In this document: piece after piece, positions 17,462 through 25,487 of the stretch | How positions within the stretch are numbered: the stretch's first letter is position 1 | How the letters are laid out: each line of letters starts with the position of its first letter | DNA from: Pseudoalteromonas sp. H71 | GTDB lineage: Bacteria > Pseudomonadota > Gammaproteobacteria > Enterobacterales > Alteromonadaceae | Length of the DNA: 37,417 nt | Assembly: GCF_001468485.1 (NCBI RefSeq) | Contig: NZ_LODI01000025.1 | Location: forward strand, 1-37,417 | Direction: 5' to 3' | Made by a program: the position numbers and the translations under genes | Notes under the pieces: model-generated | Databases searched by the model: none | Told to the model about the DNA's origin: nothing | The model's input: the letters and a program-made list of their open reading frames with translations, nothing else

Positions 17462-18541
17462 TTACGCCTGATACTCATAACTTACGCGCGGTGTAATATT
17501 ACATAAAAGCTCGTAAGGAATGGTATCGGCGCACTGTGCTATTTCTTCTACTGGTAGCTCAGGACCCCACATTGTGACTCTGTCGCCTACTTTAATGTTG
17601 TGCTCGTTTTGGCCTATGTCTACGCTAATCATATCCATTGCCACACTGCCCACAATACCGTAGCGCTGCTTACCAATAACAACCGGTGTGCCCTCTTTTG
17701 CGTGACGCGGATAACCGTCACCATACCCCATAGCAACCACGGCTAACTGAGTAGCTTTATCGCTTTTCCAGCGCCCACCATATCCCACGGCCTCGTTAGC
17801 TGGAACATGGCGCACGGCTATAACACGAGTCGTTAATCGCATAACGGGTTTAAGCTGATGCTGCTCACCCAATGCGTTAGCCATAGGTGATACACCATAA
17901 AGCATTAAACCAGGGCGTACCCAATCACCATGGCCATTCGGCCACGCAATAATGCCTGCCGAATTTGATAAACAATGTGCTTGGTTAATATTATTTACTA
18001 GGCAGTCAAACTGTGAAATTTGCTGTGCTGTTTTAGTGTTATTCACATCGTCCGCGCAGGCAAAGTGGGTCATTAAATTAACGGTGTTATTGGCATTAGG
18101 CGTATTTTGCAAGCGCATATAAAATTCATCGAACTGCGCGGGGGCAATACCCAGGCGGTGCATGCCTGTATTTACTTTAAGCCAGCACAATAACGGCGCT
18201 TCAAGCTCGGCCTCTTCCAAAGCAGCAAGCTGATACTCATCATGAATAATAGTTTGAAAGTTATTGGCCAATAAAATAGGTAAATCGTCTTTATTAAAAA
18301 AGCCTTCAAGTAACACAATTGGTTTTGTTAACCCGCCGGCTCGAAGCGCTAAAGCTTCATCTATACGCGCTACTGCAAATGCGTCTGCATCATTTAAATG
18401 TTGAGCAATTTTAACCAAACCATGGCCGTAAGCATTGGCTTTTAATACCGCCATAACTTTACTGTTTGGTGCAAAACGCTTTACCTGCGCTAAATTATGC
18501 GCAAGTGCCGTTAAATTAATTTCAGCAGTGGCTAAACGCAT
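17462..18541 (-). CDS. alr: Alanine racemase
   Basis: 359 residues, the standard length. It is a PLP enzyme interconverting L- and D-alanine for peptidoglycan. The PLP-lysine is K34 in AVLKANAYGHG. The second catalytic base, a tyrosine, is in the MGYGDGYPRH block, and the C-terminal SVAMDMISVDIG and ITPRVSYEY blocks are conserved. The start codon shares one base with the dnaB stop (TAATG), so the two genes are translationally coupled; dnaB-alr is a common gammaproteobacterial pair. Confidence 0.97.
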   Translation of the reverse strand: MRLATAEINLTALAHNLAQVKRFAPNSKVMAVLKANAYGHGLVKIAQHLNDADAFAVARIDEALALRAGGLTKPIVLLEGFFNKDDLPILLANNFQTIIHDEYQLAALEEAELEAPLLCWLKVNTGMHRLGIAPAQFDEFYMRLQNTPNANNTVNLMTHFACADDVNNTKTAQQISQFDCLVNNINQAHCLSNSAGIIAWPNGHGDWVRPGLMLYGVSPMANALGEQHQLKPVMRLTTRVIAVRHVPANEAVGYGGRWKSDKATQLAVVAMGYGDGYPRHAKEGTPVVIGKQRYGIVGSVAMDMISVDIGQNEHNIKVGDRVTMWGPELPVEEIAQCADTIPYELLCNITPRVSYEYQA

Positions 18542-19920
18542 TAATATTCGTCATCCATCGCAGGGCCTGCGTAATTATCAAAACGAGAAAACTGCCCTTG
18601 GAACGTCAGGCGCACTTTACCAATTGGGCCGTTACGTTGTTTACCTATTATGATTTCGGCGATGCCTTTTTCAGTGCTGTCTTCGTTGTACACTTCATCA
18701 CGGTATATAAACATGATTAAATCGGCATCTTGCTCTATTGAACCTGATTCACGTAAATCAGAGTTAATTGGGCGTTTATCAGCACGTTGCTCAAGCGTAC
18801 GGTTTAGCTGCGAAAGCGCAACAACCGGACATTTAAGCTCTTTTGCAAGTGACTTTAGAGAGCGCGAAATTTCTGCAATTTCAAGTGTTCTATTATCCGA
18901 TAAGCTCGGTACACGCATTAATTGTAAGTAATCGACCATGATCATGCTAATACCACCATGATCGCGCGCAATACGACGTGCACGAGAACGTACATCAGTA
19001 GGTGTTAGGCCTGATGCATCATCTACATACATTTTGCCTTTTTCCATCAATAAACCCATGGTTGATGAAAGGCGCGCCCAATCGTCATCATCTAGCTGGC
19101 CAGTACGTACCTTAGTTTGGTTAATACGACCAAGTGATGCAAGCATCCTCATCATAATTTGTTCTGAAGGCATCTCTAATGAGTAAATAAGCACAGGCTT
19201 GTCTTGAGTCATAGCTGCGTGCTCTGCAAGGTTCATCGCAAAGGTGGTTTTACCCATAGAAGGACGCGCGGCTACAATAATTAAATCAGACGGCTGTAAA
19301 CCTGTGGTCATTTTATCAAGGTCAGCATAGCCGGTACTTACGCCGGTTACACCATCTTGCGGAGATTGGTATAGCTCTTCTATTTTATCAACGGTTTTTT
19401 CGAGTATGTTGTGTATGCTTTGCGGGCCTTCGGTGCTTTTTGAGCGCTGCTCTGCAATTTTAAATACCTTACTCTCGGCAAAATCTAATAAGTCGTGGCT
19501 GGTGCGCCCTTCGGTATTAAAACCGGCCTCGGCTATTTCGTTTGCAACACCAATCATTTCACGAACAACGGCACGTTCGCGTACTATGTTTGCGTATGCA
19601 TCGATATTGGCAGCACTCGGTGTGTTTTTGGCTATTTCGGCTAAGTAAGCAAAGCCACCAATACCAGCAAGTTTATTATTTTTTTCAAGGCTTTCAGAAA
19701 TCGTGATTAAATCGATTGGATCACCCAACTCTGCAAGCTCTGTCATTGCTTCAAAAATGAGCTTGTGCGTGCGAGTATAAAAGTCTTGAGATACAACAAG
19801 TTCGGCTACGCGGTCATATGCTTGGTTATCAAGCATTAAGCCACCTAAAACAGATTGTTCAGCTTCTATTGAATGGGGAGGAACTTTAAGGGTATCGACT
19901 TGCTTATCTGGTTTGGCCAT
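18541..19920 (-). CDS. dnaB: Replicative DNA helicase DnaB
   Basis: 459 residues without intein (family about 460-470). The N-terminal domain (about 15-115, PHSIEAEQSVLGGLM...) mediates hexamer packing and primase contact. The RecA-like motor has Walker A RPSMGKTTFAMN, Walker B-type MIMVDYLQLM and the downstream DLRESGSIEQDADLIMF block. It unwinds the fork 5' to 3' on the lagging template. It leads the dnaB-alr pair and is read away from the sigma operon in the same direction, behind a hairpin. Confidence 0.98.
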   Translation of the reverse strand: MAKPDKQVDTLKVPPHSIEAEQSVLGGLMLDNQAYDRVAELVVSQDFYTRTHKLIFEAMTELAELGDPIDLITISESLEKNNKLAGIGGFAYLAEIAKNTPSAANIDAYANIVRERAVVREMIGVANEIAEAGFNTEGRTSHDLLDFAESKVFKIAEQRSKSTEGPQSIHNILEKTVDKIEELYQSPQDGVTGVSTGYADLDKMTTGLQPSDLIIVAARPSMGKTTFAMNLAEHAAMTQDKPVLIYSLEMPSEQIMMRMLASLGRINQTKVRTGQLDDDDWARLSSTMGLLMEKGKMYVDDASGLTPTDVRSRARRIARDHGGISMIMVDYLQLMRVPSLSDNRTLEIAEISRSLKSLAKELKCPVVALSQLNRTLEQRADKRPINSDLRESGSIEQDADLIMFIYRDEVYNEDSTEKGIAEIIIGKQRNGPIGKVRLTFQGQFSRFDNYAGPAMDDEY

Positions 19921-19983
19921 AACTTCACAGTACTAAAATTGAATGGCTCTATTCTATCGACTTGCCGGGGTTGTGCAAATAGC

Positions 19984-20008
19984 AAAGCAGGAAATCTTTT
20001 CCTGCTTT
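19984..20008. terminator. Hairpin between the DUF4097-type gene and dnaB
   Basis: An 11-bp stem AAAGCAGGAAA / TTTCCTGCTTT with a three-base loop. On the strand being transcribed (minus) the T tract is short (TTTGC), so it is probably a weak terminator with some read-through into dnaB. The better T run is on the plus strand. Confidence 0.5.
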
Positions 20009-20030
20009 TTGTAACTCAAAAGTTTACGAT

Positions 20031-20966
20031 TTACTTTTTAAGCTCAATACGACCACTTATGGTATCCATTTCAATGTCGGCATTGCCGCCATTAATAATA
20101 AACTCAAGCTCGCTAGCTGGGCCATATTTGGCTTTTTTTACTTTATCGCTGCTAAGTTTATTAATAATTTTACCATTAGCATGGGCTTCAATCTCAAATT
20201 TAGCCGATACATTAGCAGGAAAGAAAAATTCAGCATCGCCGCTTACGGACTCAAAACGTACATCGGCACTGTCTAACAATTCACTAATACGAACCTCAGC
20301 TTCGCCATTAACAGTATTAATGCGCAAGTTTTTGATGCTATCTAAGTTAAAGTTTATGTCACCGTTCACATTTTCAAGACGAACATCGTTCGCGCTTGAT
20401 GTTGACTTAATATCACCATTCACAGCGCTAAAGCGTAACTCACCACTTGACTGTTCATCATTAATTTCGCCGTTTACCGTTTCAAATTGAATATTACCGC
20501 TCAGGCTTTGTGCATTCACATCACCGTTAACGCTAGTTAGCTTAATATTACCGGCTAAATCTTGCGCGGTAATTTCACCGTTAACCACATTAACTTCTGC
20601 ACCATTTTTAAGTGCTTTAGCTATCACCGATACATTAACACCACGAAAGTCTAATGCGCTGCTGTGCGGCATATAAATAGTTAACTTAGAGCCGTCGCCA
20701 TTGCTGCCCCAGCCCATTTTACGTGGCATTTTTACAACAAAATATGTATTGTCGCCTCTCGTTTCGAGCTCATAGCCTTGCGCCTTATCGTCAAGCTCGC
20801 CCACTACCTTAAACTCGCTTTTATCCCACCCAGCAATACTTACATCACCGCGCTGATTTTCAATAAAAACGGTACCACCTTTTGAAACCTCTATTTGTTT
20901 ATCAATTTTTTCACCTGCAAATGCAGCAAGTGGAAATAAGCTTAATCCTAGTAAAATTGCTTTCAT
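20031..20966 (-). CDS. Exported DUF4097-type beta-strand repeat protein
   Basis: 311 residues with a signal peptide (MKAILLGLSLFPLAAFA, cut near 17). The body is a right-handed beta-type repeat: VNG recurs at 128, 146, 164, 182 and 200 (an exact 18-residue step), then at 219, with VSG at 241. Each unit alternates hydrophobic strands with acidic turns, as in DUF4097/adhesin-like solenoids. There is no membrane anchor or lipobox, so it should be periplasmic. It is third in an operon with an ECF sigma factor and its probable membrane partner, nine bases behind the latter. I infer that it is a target or sensor component; function is unknown. Confidence 0.85.
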   Translation of the reverse strand: MKAILLGLSLFPLAAFAGEKIDKQIEVSKGGTVFIENQRGDVSIAGWDKSEFKVVGELDDKAQGYELETRGDNTYFVVKMPRKMGWGSNGDGSKLTIYMPHSSALDFRGVNVSVIAKALKNGAEVNVVNGEITAQDLAGNIKLTSVNGDVNAQSLSGNIQFETVNGEINDEQSSGELRFSAVNGDIKSTSSANDVRLENVNGDINFNLDSIKNLRINTVNGEAEVRISELLDSADVRFESVSGDAEFFFPANVSAKFEIEAHANGKIINKLSSDKVKKAKYGPASELEFIINGGNADIEMDTISGRIELKK

Positions 20967-20975
20967 GTTAATCTC

Positions 20976-21461
20976 CTAAATACTTTGCCAACGAGGTGCA
21001 TGCACCTTATTAATCAAATCAAGTTGTTGTTGATAAATCTGCGCTAACATTGTTAGCAATGCTTGGTTTTCGGGTTCGTTTTTAAGTGCTTGCTTAATGG
21101 CGTACTCTGCCTCTTCAAGCTCTTGTAATTGTGTTTGCCAATTATCGGTCAAGGCATCTTGATTTTTATATTGCACCAGCAAGCTTTGCTTTTGCTGTGC
21201 AAAATAGTCACTTATAGCCACAACTGGCTGTGGTTTAGGGTTTATTACAAACATATTGAGTGCCACTAGTGCGGCAAGGGTACAGGCCGCAATTGCGCTT
21301 AACTTTGGCCATAAAGTAGTAGCTGATTGCTTAGGTTCATGAGTATTTACAATGGCTCTTTCTATGCCTGCCCACAAATCTTTTTGTGGGGCTATTTCTT
21401 TATCAAGCGTGTTTAATGATTTATCTAAAAAGTCGTCAAAGTTTGGTTTATTCATTTTCAT
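20976..21461 (-). CDS. Single-pass membrane protein, probable anti-sigma partner
   Basis: 161 residues from ATG 21461 (AAGAG five bases upstream); ATG 21455 is an alternative start. About 50 cytoplasmic residues (PNFDDFLDKSLNTLDKEIAP) lead to one membrane helix (LSAIAACTLAALVALNMFVI), then a periplasmic part that is Gln/Glu/Leu-rich and helical. The zinc-binding HxxxCxxC anti-sigma motif is absent. It overlaps the sigma gene by 14 bases, which with the topology suggests it restrains that sigma factor at the membrane. The call rests on context, not on a recognised domain. Confidence 0.65.
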   Translation of the reverse strand: MKMNKPNFDDFLDKSLNTLDKEIAPQKDLWAGIERAIVNTHEPKQSATTLWPKLSAIAACTLAALVALNMFVINPKPQPVVAISDYFAQQKQSLLVQYKNQDALTDNWQTQLQELEEAEYAIKQALKNEPENQALLTMLAQIYQQQLDLINKVHAPRWQSI

Positions 21462-21996
21462 ACCACTCTTGTAATAACTGCCTTGCTCGATGATATTGCG
21501 ATTTGCTTGACCCAACGGCAATACCCAACTGCTCTGCTATTTCTTCATGTCGATAGCCTTCCACTGCAAACAACACAAACACCATGCGTGCGCGCTCAGG
21601 CAACCTAACAATTAACTTATCTAAGCCGTTTAAGCCTTTACAGTCTTTAACCGATTGCTCATCCATGCCATCCTGTTCAATGCTAACGACTTTTTGCACC
21701 CAGTTTTTTTGTTTACGTAAATAGTTAATCGCAATATTACTCGCCACACTGTGTAACCAAGTAGAAAACTGCGAACGACCATCAAACATCGCGATTTTGT
21801 GCCACACCTGAACAAACACTTCTTGCGCGGCATCCTCAGCGTGCGACTGATCCGCTAATAAGCGTAAACATAAACCGTAAACGCGTTTAATATGTAACTG
21901 ATAAAGCAGTGTGTATGCACTTTGATCACCCGACTTTACGCGCTCAATCAATGCATTTTCGCACTCAGCGGGCTGCTCGGGTTTAACGTGTAACAT
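21448..21996 (-). CDS. ECF-type RNA polymerase sigma factor
   Basis: 182 residues from ATG 21996, chosen because AAGGTG lies nine bases upstream; a GTG at 22008 is the alternative. Region 2 is clear (YTLLYQLHIKRVYGLCLRLL, then AEDAAQEVFVQVWHK and FSTWLHSVASNIAINYLRK). Region 4 has LPERARMVFVLFAVEGYRHE with the helix-turn-helix EIAEQLGIAVGSSKSQYHRA. ECF factors steer RNA polymerase to stress or envelope genes and are usually held by a co-encoded anti-sigma, here the next gene. A perfect palindrome lies just upstream. It heads the three-gene operon 20031-21996. Confidence 0.93.
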   Translation of the reverse strand: MLHVKPEQPAECENALIERVKSGDQSAYTLLYQLHIKRVYGLCLRLLADQSHAEDAAQEVFVQVWHKIAMFDGRSQFSTWLHSVASNIAINYLRKQKNWVQKVVSIEQDGMDEQSVKDCKGLNGLDKLIVRLPERARMVFVLFAVEGYRHEEIAEQLGIAVGSSKSQYHRARQLLQEWYENE

Positions 21997-22020
21997 CCGT
22001 GATATCACCTTTTAATTATT

Positions 22021-22036
22021 ATGGTATAGGTACCAT
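22021..22036. promoter_or_regulatory. Perfect inverted repeat at the sigma operon promoter
   Basis: ATGGTA-TAGG-TACCAT is a perfect 6-bp inverted repeat with a 4-nt spacer. It lies 25 nt before the sigma start. On the minus strand a TTGAAA (22037-22042) abuts it, so a repressor bound here could block transcription. No regulator in the window is known to bind it. Confidence 0.45.
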
Positions 22037-22185
22037 TTCAAGTGTATTGATAAGTTAGACGCAATAACAGCGGTAAAAGGTTTGAATGAAATGAAAATAA
22101 ATTTAAATAGTTTTACATTCTAAATAAGAAGAGTAGTAGGAGGCTTTATTACATTAATAATTAAAACACTGAATTTTAGGCACAA

Positions 22186-22211
22186 AAAAGCCGTGCTAAA
22201 GCACGGCTTTT
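22186..22211 (-). terminator. Rho-independent terminator of the rpsF-rplI operon
   Basis: An 11-bp stem AAAAGCCGTGC / GCACGGCTTTT with a 4-nt loop. On the minus strand it is followed by further T. It lies 17 nt beyond the rplI stop. Confidence 0.88.
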
Positions 22212-22227
22212 GTCGCTTAATTTAAAA

Positions 22228-22680
22228 TTAAGCTTCAGCGATTACGATTACTTTGATAGTAGCCGTTACGTCTGTGTGAACAGAAATTGATACGTCAAAT
22301 TCACCAGTCTCACGGATAGTACCTAGAGGCAAACGAACTTCTGACTTAGCAACTTCAACACCAACAGCTGAGATAGCGTCAGCGATGTCACGAGTACCGA
22401 TTGAACCGAATAACTTACCTTCGTCACCAGCTTTAGATACTAAAGTAACTTCTGCTAATGCTTCTAGTTTTTCAGCGCGTGCTTGTGCAGCAACTAACTG
22501 GTCAGCGATTTTCGCTTCAAGTTCTGCGCGACGAGCGTCAAACGTTTCAATGTTAGCTTTAGTCGCAGGAACTGCCTTACCTTGAGGGAAAAGGAAGTTA
22601 CGTGCGAAACCAGATTTAACTACAACCTGTTCACCTAGGCTACCTAGGTTAGCGATCTTATCTAGTAGAATAACTTGCAT
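22228..22680 (-). CDS. rplI: 50S ribosomal protein L9
   Basis: 150 residues, normal length. It begins [24 protein letters not shown] with the N-terminal RNA-binding domain, which includes the [16 protein letters not shown] signature. The long connecting helix (about 45-75) and the C-terminal domain ([16 protein letters not shown]) follow. It is last in the rpsF operon, 35 nt after rpsR, and is followed by the terminator. Confidence 0.98.
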   Translation of the reverse strand: MQVILLDKIANLGSLGEQVVVKSGFARNFLFPQGKAVPATKANIETFDARRAELEAKIADQLVAAQARAEKLEALAEVTLVSKAGDEGKLFGSIGTRDIADAISAVGVEVAKSEVRLPLGTIRETGEFDVSISVHTDVTATIKVIVIAEA

Positions 22681-22715
22681 GTTTCTACACCTTTTAAAAA
22701 CTGTTAATCCGCTGC

Positions 22716-22943
22716 TTACTTATGTAAGTCAGTGTATGGAAGAAGGGCTAAGTAGCGAGCACGCTTAATAGCAGTTGCTAGCTGGCGCTGAAATTTAGCG
22801 CTAGTACCTGTAATACGGCTAGGTACGATTTTGCCACTTTCTGTAACATAGTTTCTAAGAGTAGCTAGATCTTTGTAATCGATTTGTTGTACGCCTTCCG
22901 CTTTAAAGCGGCAGAACTTACGACGTCTGAAATAACGTGCCAT
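22716..22943 (-). CDS. rpsR: 30S ribosomal protein S18
   Basis: 75 residues, normal length. It has the basic start [17 protein letters not shown] and the S18 core [20 protein letters not shown] followed by [21 protein letters not shown]18 binds 16S rRNA as a dimer with S6, encoded two genes upstream. Confidence 0.98.
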   Translation of the reverse strand: MARYFRRRKFCRFKAEGVQQIDYKDLATLRNYVTESGKIVPSRITGTSAKFQRQLATAIKRARYLALLPYTDLHK

Positions 22944-22955
22944 GAGATTAATTCC

Positions 22956-23258
22956 TCAAATAATTCTTTCTATATGCTGAGCATGCAAAACCAATTGGCT
23001 AAGGCCGTTACGACCTTCGTGGCGATTTAAAAAACCACTCACTTGCAATGCCTGCCCAACGTGCAAATGTTGAGTCTGTTGTTGCATTTGCTTTCCACTG
23101 GCAACAACCTGAAGCTTTACATAACTATTACGGTTAAGGTCTGCTTCGGTTTGCATCGATTTATGTTCTAAAACAAAAATGCAATGCGGGATGCCAGCAG
23201 GGCTTTGGCTTAACTTGGGTGTTTTACAAACTACCCCAGATAAAACCAGCTGATTCAT
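22956..23258 (-). CDS. priB: Primosomal replication protein N (PriB)
   Basis: 100 residues from ATG 23258; a second in-frame ATG at 23273 adds MVSPF. I chose 23258 because MNQLVLSGVVCKTP lines up with the family N-terminus, but GGCGG lies before 23273 and cannot be excluded. PriB is an OB-fold single-strand DNA-binding protein that helps PriA and DnaT reload DnaB at stalled forks. The SPAGIPHCIFVLEHKS block and the closing NGLSQLVLHAQHIE strand are conserved. Position between rpsF and rpsR is the standard enterobacterial order. Confidence 0.93.
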   Translation of the reverse strand: MNQLVLSGVVCKTPKLSQSPAGIPHCIFVLEHKSMQTEADLNRNSYVKLQVVASGKQMQQQTQHLHVGQALQVSGFLNRHEGRNGLSQLVLHAQHIERII

Positions 23259-23317
23259 AAAAGGGCTAACCATTTATATTTACCGCCAGTTAAACGCCAT
23301 GCTTGGACTCAAAACAA

Positions 23318-23659
23318 TTAAGCAGCTGGTGCTTCTTTCTTCTCTTCTCTTGCAAGAGGAGACGCTTCAGTTACTGCAGATTTAGTGCGGATAACTAAGT
23401 TACGAAGCACTGCATCGTTGTAGCGGAAAGTAGTTTCTAGCTCGCTGATTACTTCAGTAGGTGCTTCAACGTTCATAAGAACATAATGAGCTTTATGAAG
23501 CTTGTTAATTGGGTAAGCCAATTGACGACGGCCCCAATCTTCAAGACGGTGGATTGAACCACCCGCTTCAGTGATAGAACCAGTATAACGTTCGATCATA
23601 CCAGCAACTTGCTCACTCTGATCTGGGTGAACCATGAATACGATTTCGTAATGACGCAT
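23318..23659 (-). CDS. rpsF: 30S ribosomal protein S6
   Basis: 113 residues. It begins [20 protein letters not shown], with [20 protein letters not shown] and the [19 protein letters not shown] core. The C-terminal tail is short and Glu/Lys-rich (EKKEAPAA). S6 forms the S6:S18 heterodimer of the platform. First gene of the rpsF-priB-rpsR-rplI operon, with its own promoter and a probable autoregulatory leader. Confidence 0.98.
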   Translation of the reverse strand: MRHYEIVFMVHPDQSEQVAGMIERYTGSITEAGGSIHRLEDWGRRQLAYPINKLHKAHYVLMNVEAPTEVISELETTFRYNDAVLRNLVIRTKSAVTEASPLAREEKKEAPAA

Positions 23660-23682
23660 GGATATTCCTTACGGTTAATAGA

Positions 23683-23715
23683 GCCTTCTACCGTTTCGGC
23701 CGGTCGGTTTAAGGC
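23683..23715 (-). promoter_or_regulatory. Probable S6:S18-binding leader RNA
   Basis: In the 5' leader of rpsF, read on the minus strand, an outer stem GCCTT/AAGGC encloses an asymmetric internal loop carrying AAACCG. An inner stem ACCG/CGGT is capped by GCCGAAA. The CCG in the asymmetric loop is the feature described for S6:S18 leaders that mimic the 16S site. It ends 24 nt before the rpsF start. I judge it by eye, without covariance. Confidence 0.6.
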
Positions 23716-23751
23716 AAGGAATTAATAGTTTAAAAGCCGAAATGAGCGCGC

Positions 23752-23780
23752 ATTTTACGCTTAGCAGGATAATTAAGCAA
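23752..23780 (-). promoter_or_regulatory. Sigma-70 promoter of the rpsF operon
   Basis: On the minus strand, -35 TTGCTT (23775-23780), 17-bp spacer, and -10 TAAAAT (23752-23757), followed by a GC-rich discriminator (GCGCGC) typical of stable-RNA and ribosomal-protein promoters. Start near 23745 gives a leader of about 86 nt. Confidence 0.75.
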
Positions 23781-24026
23781 GCAGGTTTTTTAAGCTTTAA
23801 TAGATAAGTGTTAAAGCCACTAACATGGCATTACTATCCGCCCGCTTTATATCAACTGCTGCAATAAAGCTAAGTGTTTTGGGGTTTGTTAGTAGACGCC
23901 GAGCTTACTCGCATGAAAACGCAGCTTTAATAACTTAAACTTTACGCTTTCATCTAAAACATAAACATTTACTCAAATCTAAAGCCGTGCAATTATTAAG
24001 CAACACATTATTAAATAAGGATATTT
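23781..24026. other. Rest of the gap between rpsF promoter and the esterase gene
   Basis: Together with the leader and promoter above, 23660-24026 is gene-free. This part is AT-rich and must carry the rightward esterase promoter. I cannot pick one with confidence and see no hairpin or coding frame. Confidence 0.3.
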
Positions 24027-25226
24027 ATGAAGCTCTTATTACCACTTGCCTTGATACTTACTTTTAGCACCTCTTTTTTTAGCTATTCAAACACCGCTAC
24101 AACCGACATAACCGTTGGTGAAAAAGTTATTCTACAATCAAAAATACTTAACGAAGACAGGCCTATCAGAATTTTTATACCTGACACTGTAAAAGGCGAC
24201 CAACCGCTTTATGTTATTTATTTACTTGATGGTGTTGAGCACTTTCATACGGCATCTGGCGTTATAAAATCCCTTGTTGATTACGAGCAAATACCTAATG
24301 CCATGCTTGTTGCTATTGATACAACTAACCGCGTTCGTGATTACTTACCTAAAGTAGAAGGTGAGCCTAAAACTGAGTTTCAAACCTTTGTTAAAAATAA
24401 ATGGCCGGAGGCTGGGCAAACCGACAACTTTTTAAAGTTTGTGTCTGACGAACTCATGCCCTACATAAACAGTAATTACTCAACTAACGGCTACAGCACT
24501 TTAATTGGTCACTCTAATGCAGGTACATTAGCGCTTTATACTTTAGTTAATCAGCCTGAGTTATTTAACAACTACATCGCTATAAGCCCAAACAGTTGGT
24601 GGAGTGATGAAGAGTTAAAAAATAACATTCTTAAATACACTAAACAGCCTAAAGGCGCCCAAGCGTTATTTATTAGTGTAGCGAGTGAAGGCGCGCGTTT
24701 TTATACAGGCGCATTAAATACGTTAGTCAATTTAGAACAACAAATGCCCACACAGCTTAAATGGGAATATAAGCATTACCCTACTTTTAGTCATATGGGC
24801 ACTATACTTCCAGCCCTTAGCGATAGCCTTATTCACCTATTTAGCGACCTGATATTTAAAGTAACTGACGAGCACGGAAAATTCGCTGATGTATCGCTTA
24901 TTACAGGTTACTACCAAGCACTGAGTGATAAGTACGGATTTGAGCTTAAAATTCCACAAGATGTGTACGTAGAGTTTGCCCATAGCCAGCAAAAATTTGG
25001 CAACACAAAAAAAGCGATAACGACCCTTCAACACTTTACTCGCGATTACCCTAATGCCGCTTACTCCCACATGCGGTTATCGCAAGGTTACACGGCTGAC
25101 AAACAATTTAAAGAAGCCGTTACCAGTATGAAACATGCACTAAAGCTTGCTAAACAAAACTCGCGTGACCCACTGTTAATTGATGCACTACAAGATATGG
25201 TGAATGAAGCACAAGCCAATTTGTAA
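24027..25226 (+). CDS. Exported esterase-D-type alpha/beta hydrolase with TPR-like tail
   Basis: 399 residues, with AAGGAT just before ATG 24027. The signal peptide is MKLLLPLALILTFSTSFFSY. The body (about 30-275) is the PF00756 esterase fold seen in Fes/IroE-type and S-formylglutathione hydrolases: VIYLLDGVEHF, the nucleophile elbow LIGHSNAGTLAL (Ser in GHSNA) and a late histidine in YPTFSHMG. The usual second glycine of GHSxGG is alanine-glycine here. The last 90 residues form helical pairs resembling tetratricopeptide repeats (FAHSQQKFGNTKKAITTLQH and RLSQGYTADKQFKEAVTSMK). The protein is predicted to be secreted or periplasmic; substrate unknown. Single-gene unit. Confidence 0.85.
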   Translation: MKLLLPLALILTFSTSFFSYSNTATTDITVGEKVILQSKILNEDRPIRIFIPDTVKGDQPLYVIYLLDGVEHFHTASGVIKSLVDYEQIPNAMLVAIDTTNRVRDYLPKVEGEPKTEFQTFVKNKWPEAGQTDNFLKFVSDELMPYINSNYSTNGYSTLIGHSNAGTLALYTLVNQPELFNNYIAISPNSWWSDEELKNNILKYTKQPKGAQALFISVASEGARFYTGALNTLVNLEQQMPTQLKWEYKHYPTFSHMGTILPALSDSLIHLFSDLIFKVTDEHGKFADVSLITGYYQALSDKYGFELKIPQDVYVEFAHSQQKFGNTKKAITTLQHFTRDYPNAAYSHMRLSQGYTADKQFKEAVTSMKHALKLAKQNSRDPLLIDALQDMVNEAQANL

Positions 25227-25331
25227 CTGATTTAACGCAAAGCGCTTTTTGACTAACGATAGTAATTATGCGCTCGTCACGTCAGTAAGCGACACGCCTA
25301 AGGTGAAATTAAGCTCTGTGTTAAACTTTGC

Positions 25332-25445
25332 ATGAAGACGCAGGGCCTGAAAAACGTCGATTTTAATTACTTCAGATCTAAACTAAAAAAATACAATCAA
25401 TTACTTAACCCAAGTTCGCGCAGTGATTTTAAAGGATTTACCTGA
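25332..25445 (+). CDS. 37-codon orphan reading frame, possibly a relic
   Basis: It runs MKTQGLKNVDFNYFRSKLKK and ends SDFKGFT before TGA 25443. The composition is protein-like (Lys/Asn/Leu-rich) and the same frame is open upstream to a stop near 25297. There is no ribosome site before the ATG. It lies in the gap before the HEPN-like gene and may be the end of a degraded gene. I do not recognise it. Confidence 0.25.
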   Translation: MKTQGLKNVDFNYFRSKLKKYNQLLNPSSRSDFKGFT

Positions 25446-25487
25446 GACTACTAAGCGCCTTAAATTTTTTAATAAGGAGGTATTTAT

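Noticed and set aside
18541..19920. Intein in dnaB
   Set aside because: The gene has normal length with continuous helicase motifs.
19873..20490. 205-codon frame on the plus strand
   Set aside because: It is antisense to the dnaB start and the repeat protein; the VNG repeats create an artificially open opposite frame.
25284..25330. Integron attC-like sequence (CGCCTAAGG)
   Set aside because: Only a nine-base likeness to the ends of Vibrio repeats; no matching opposite arm or core GTTRRRY pair was found.
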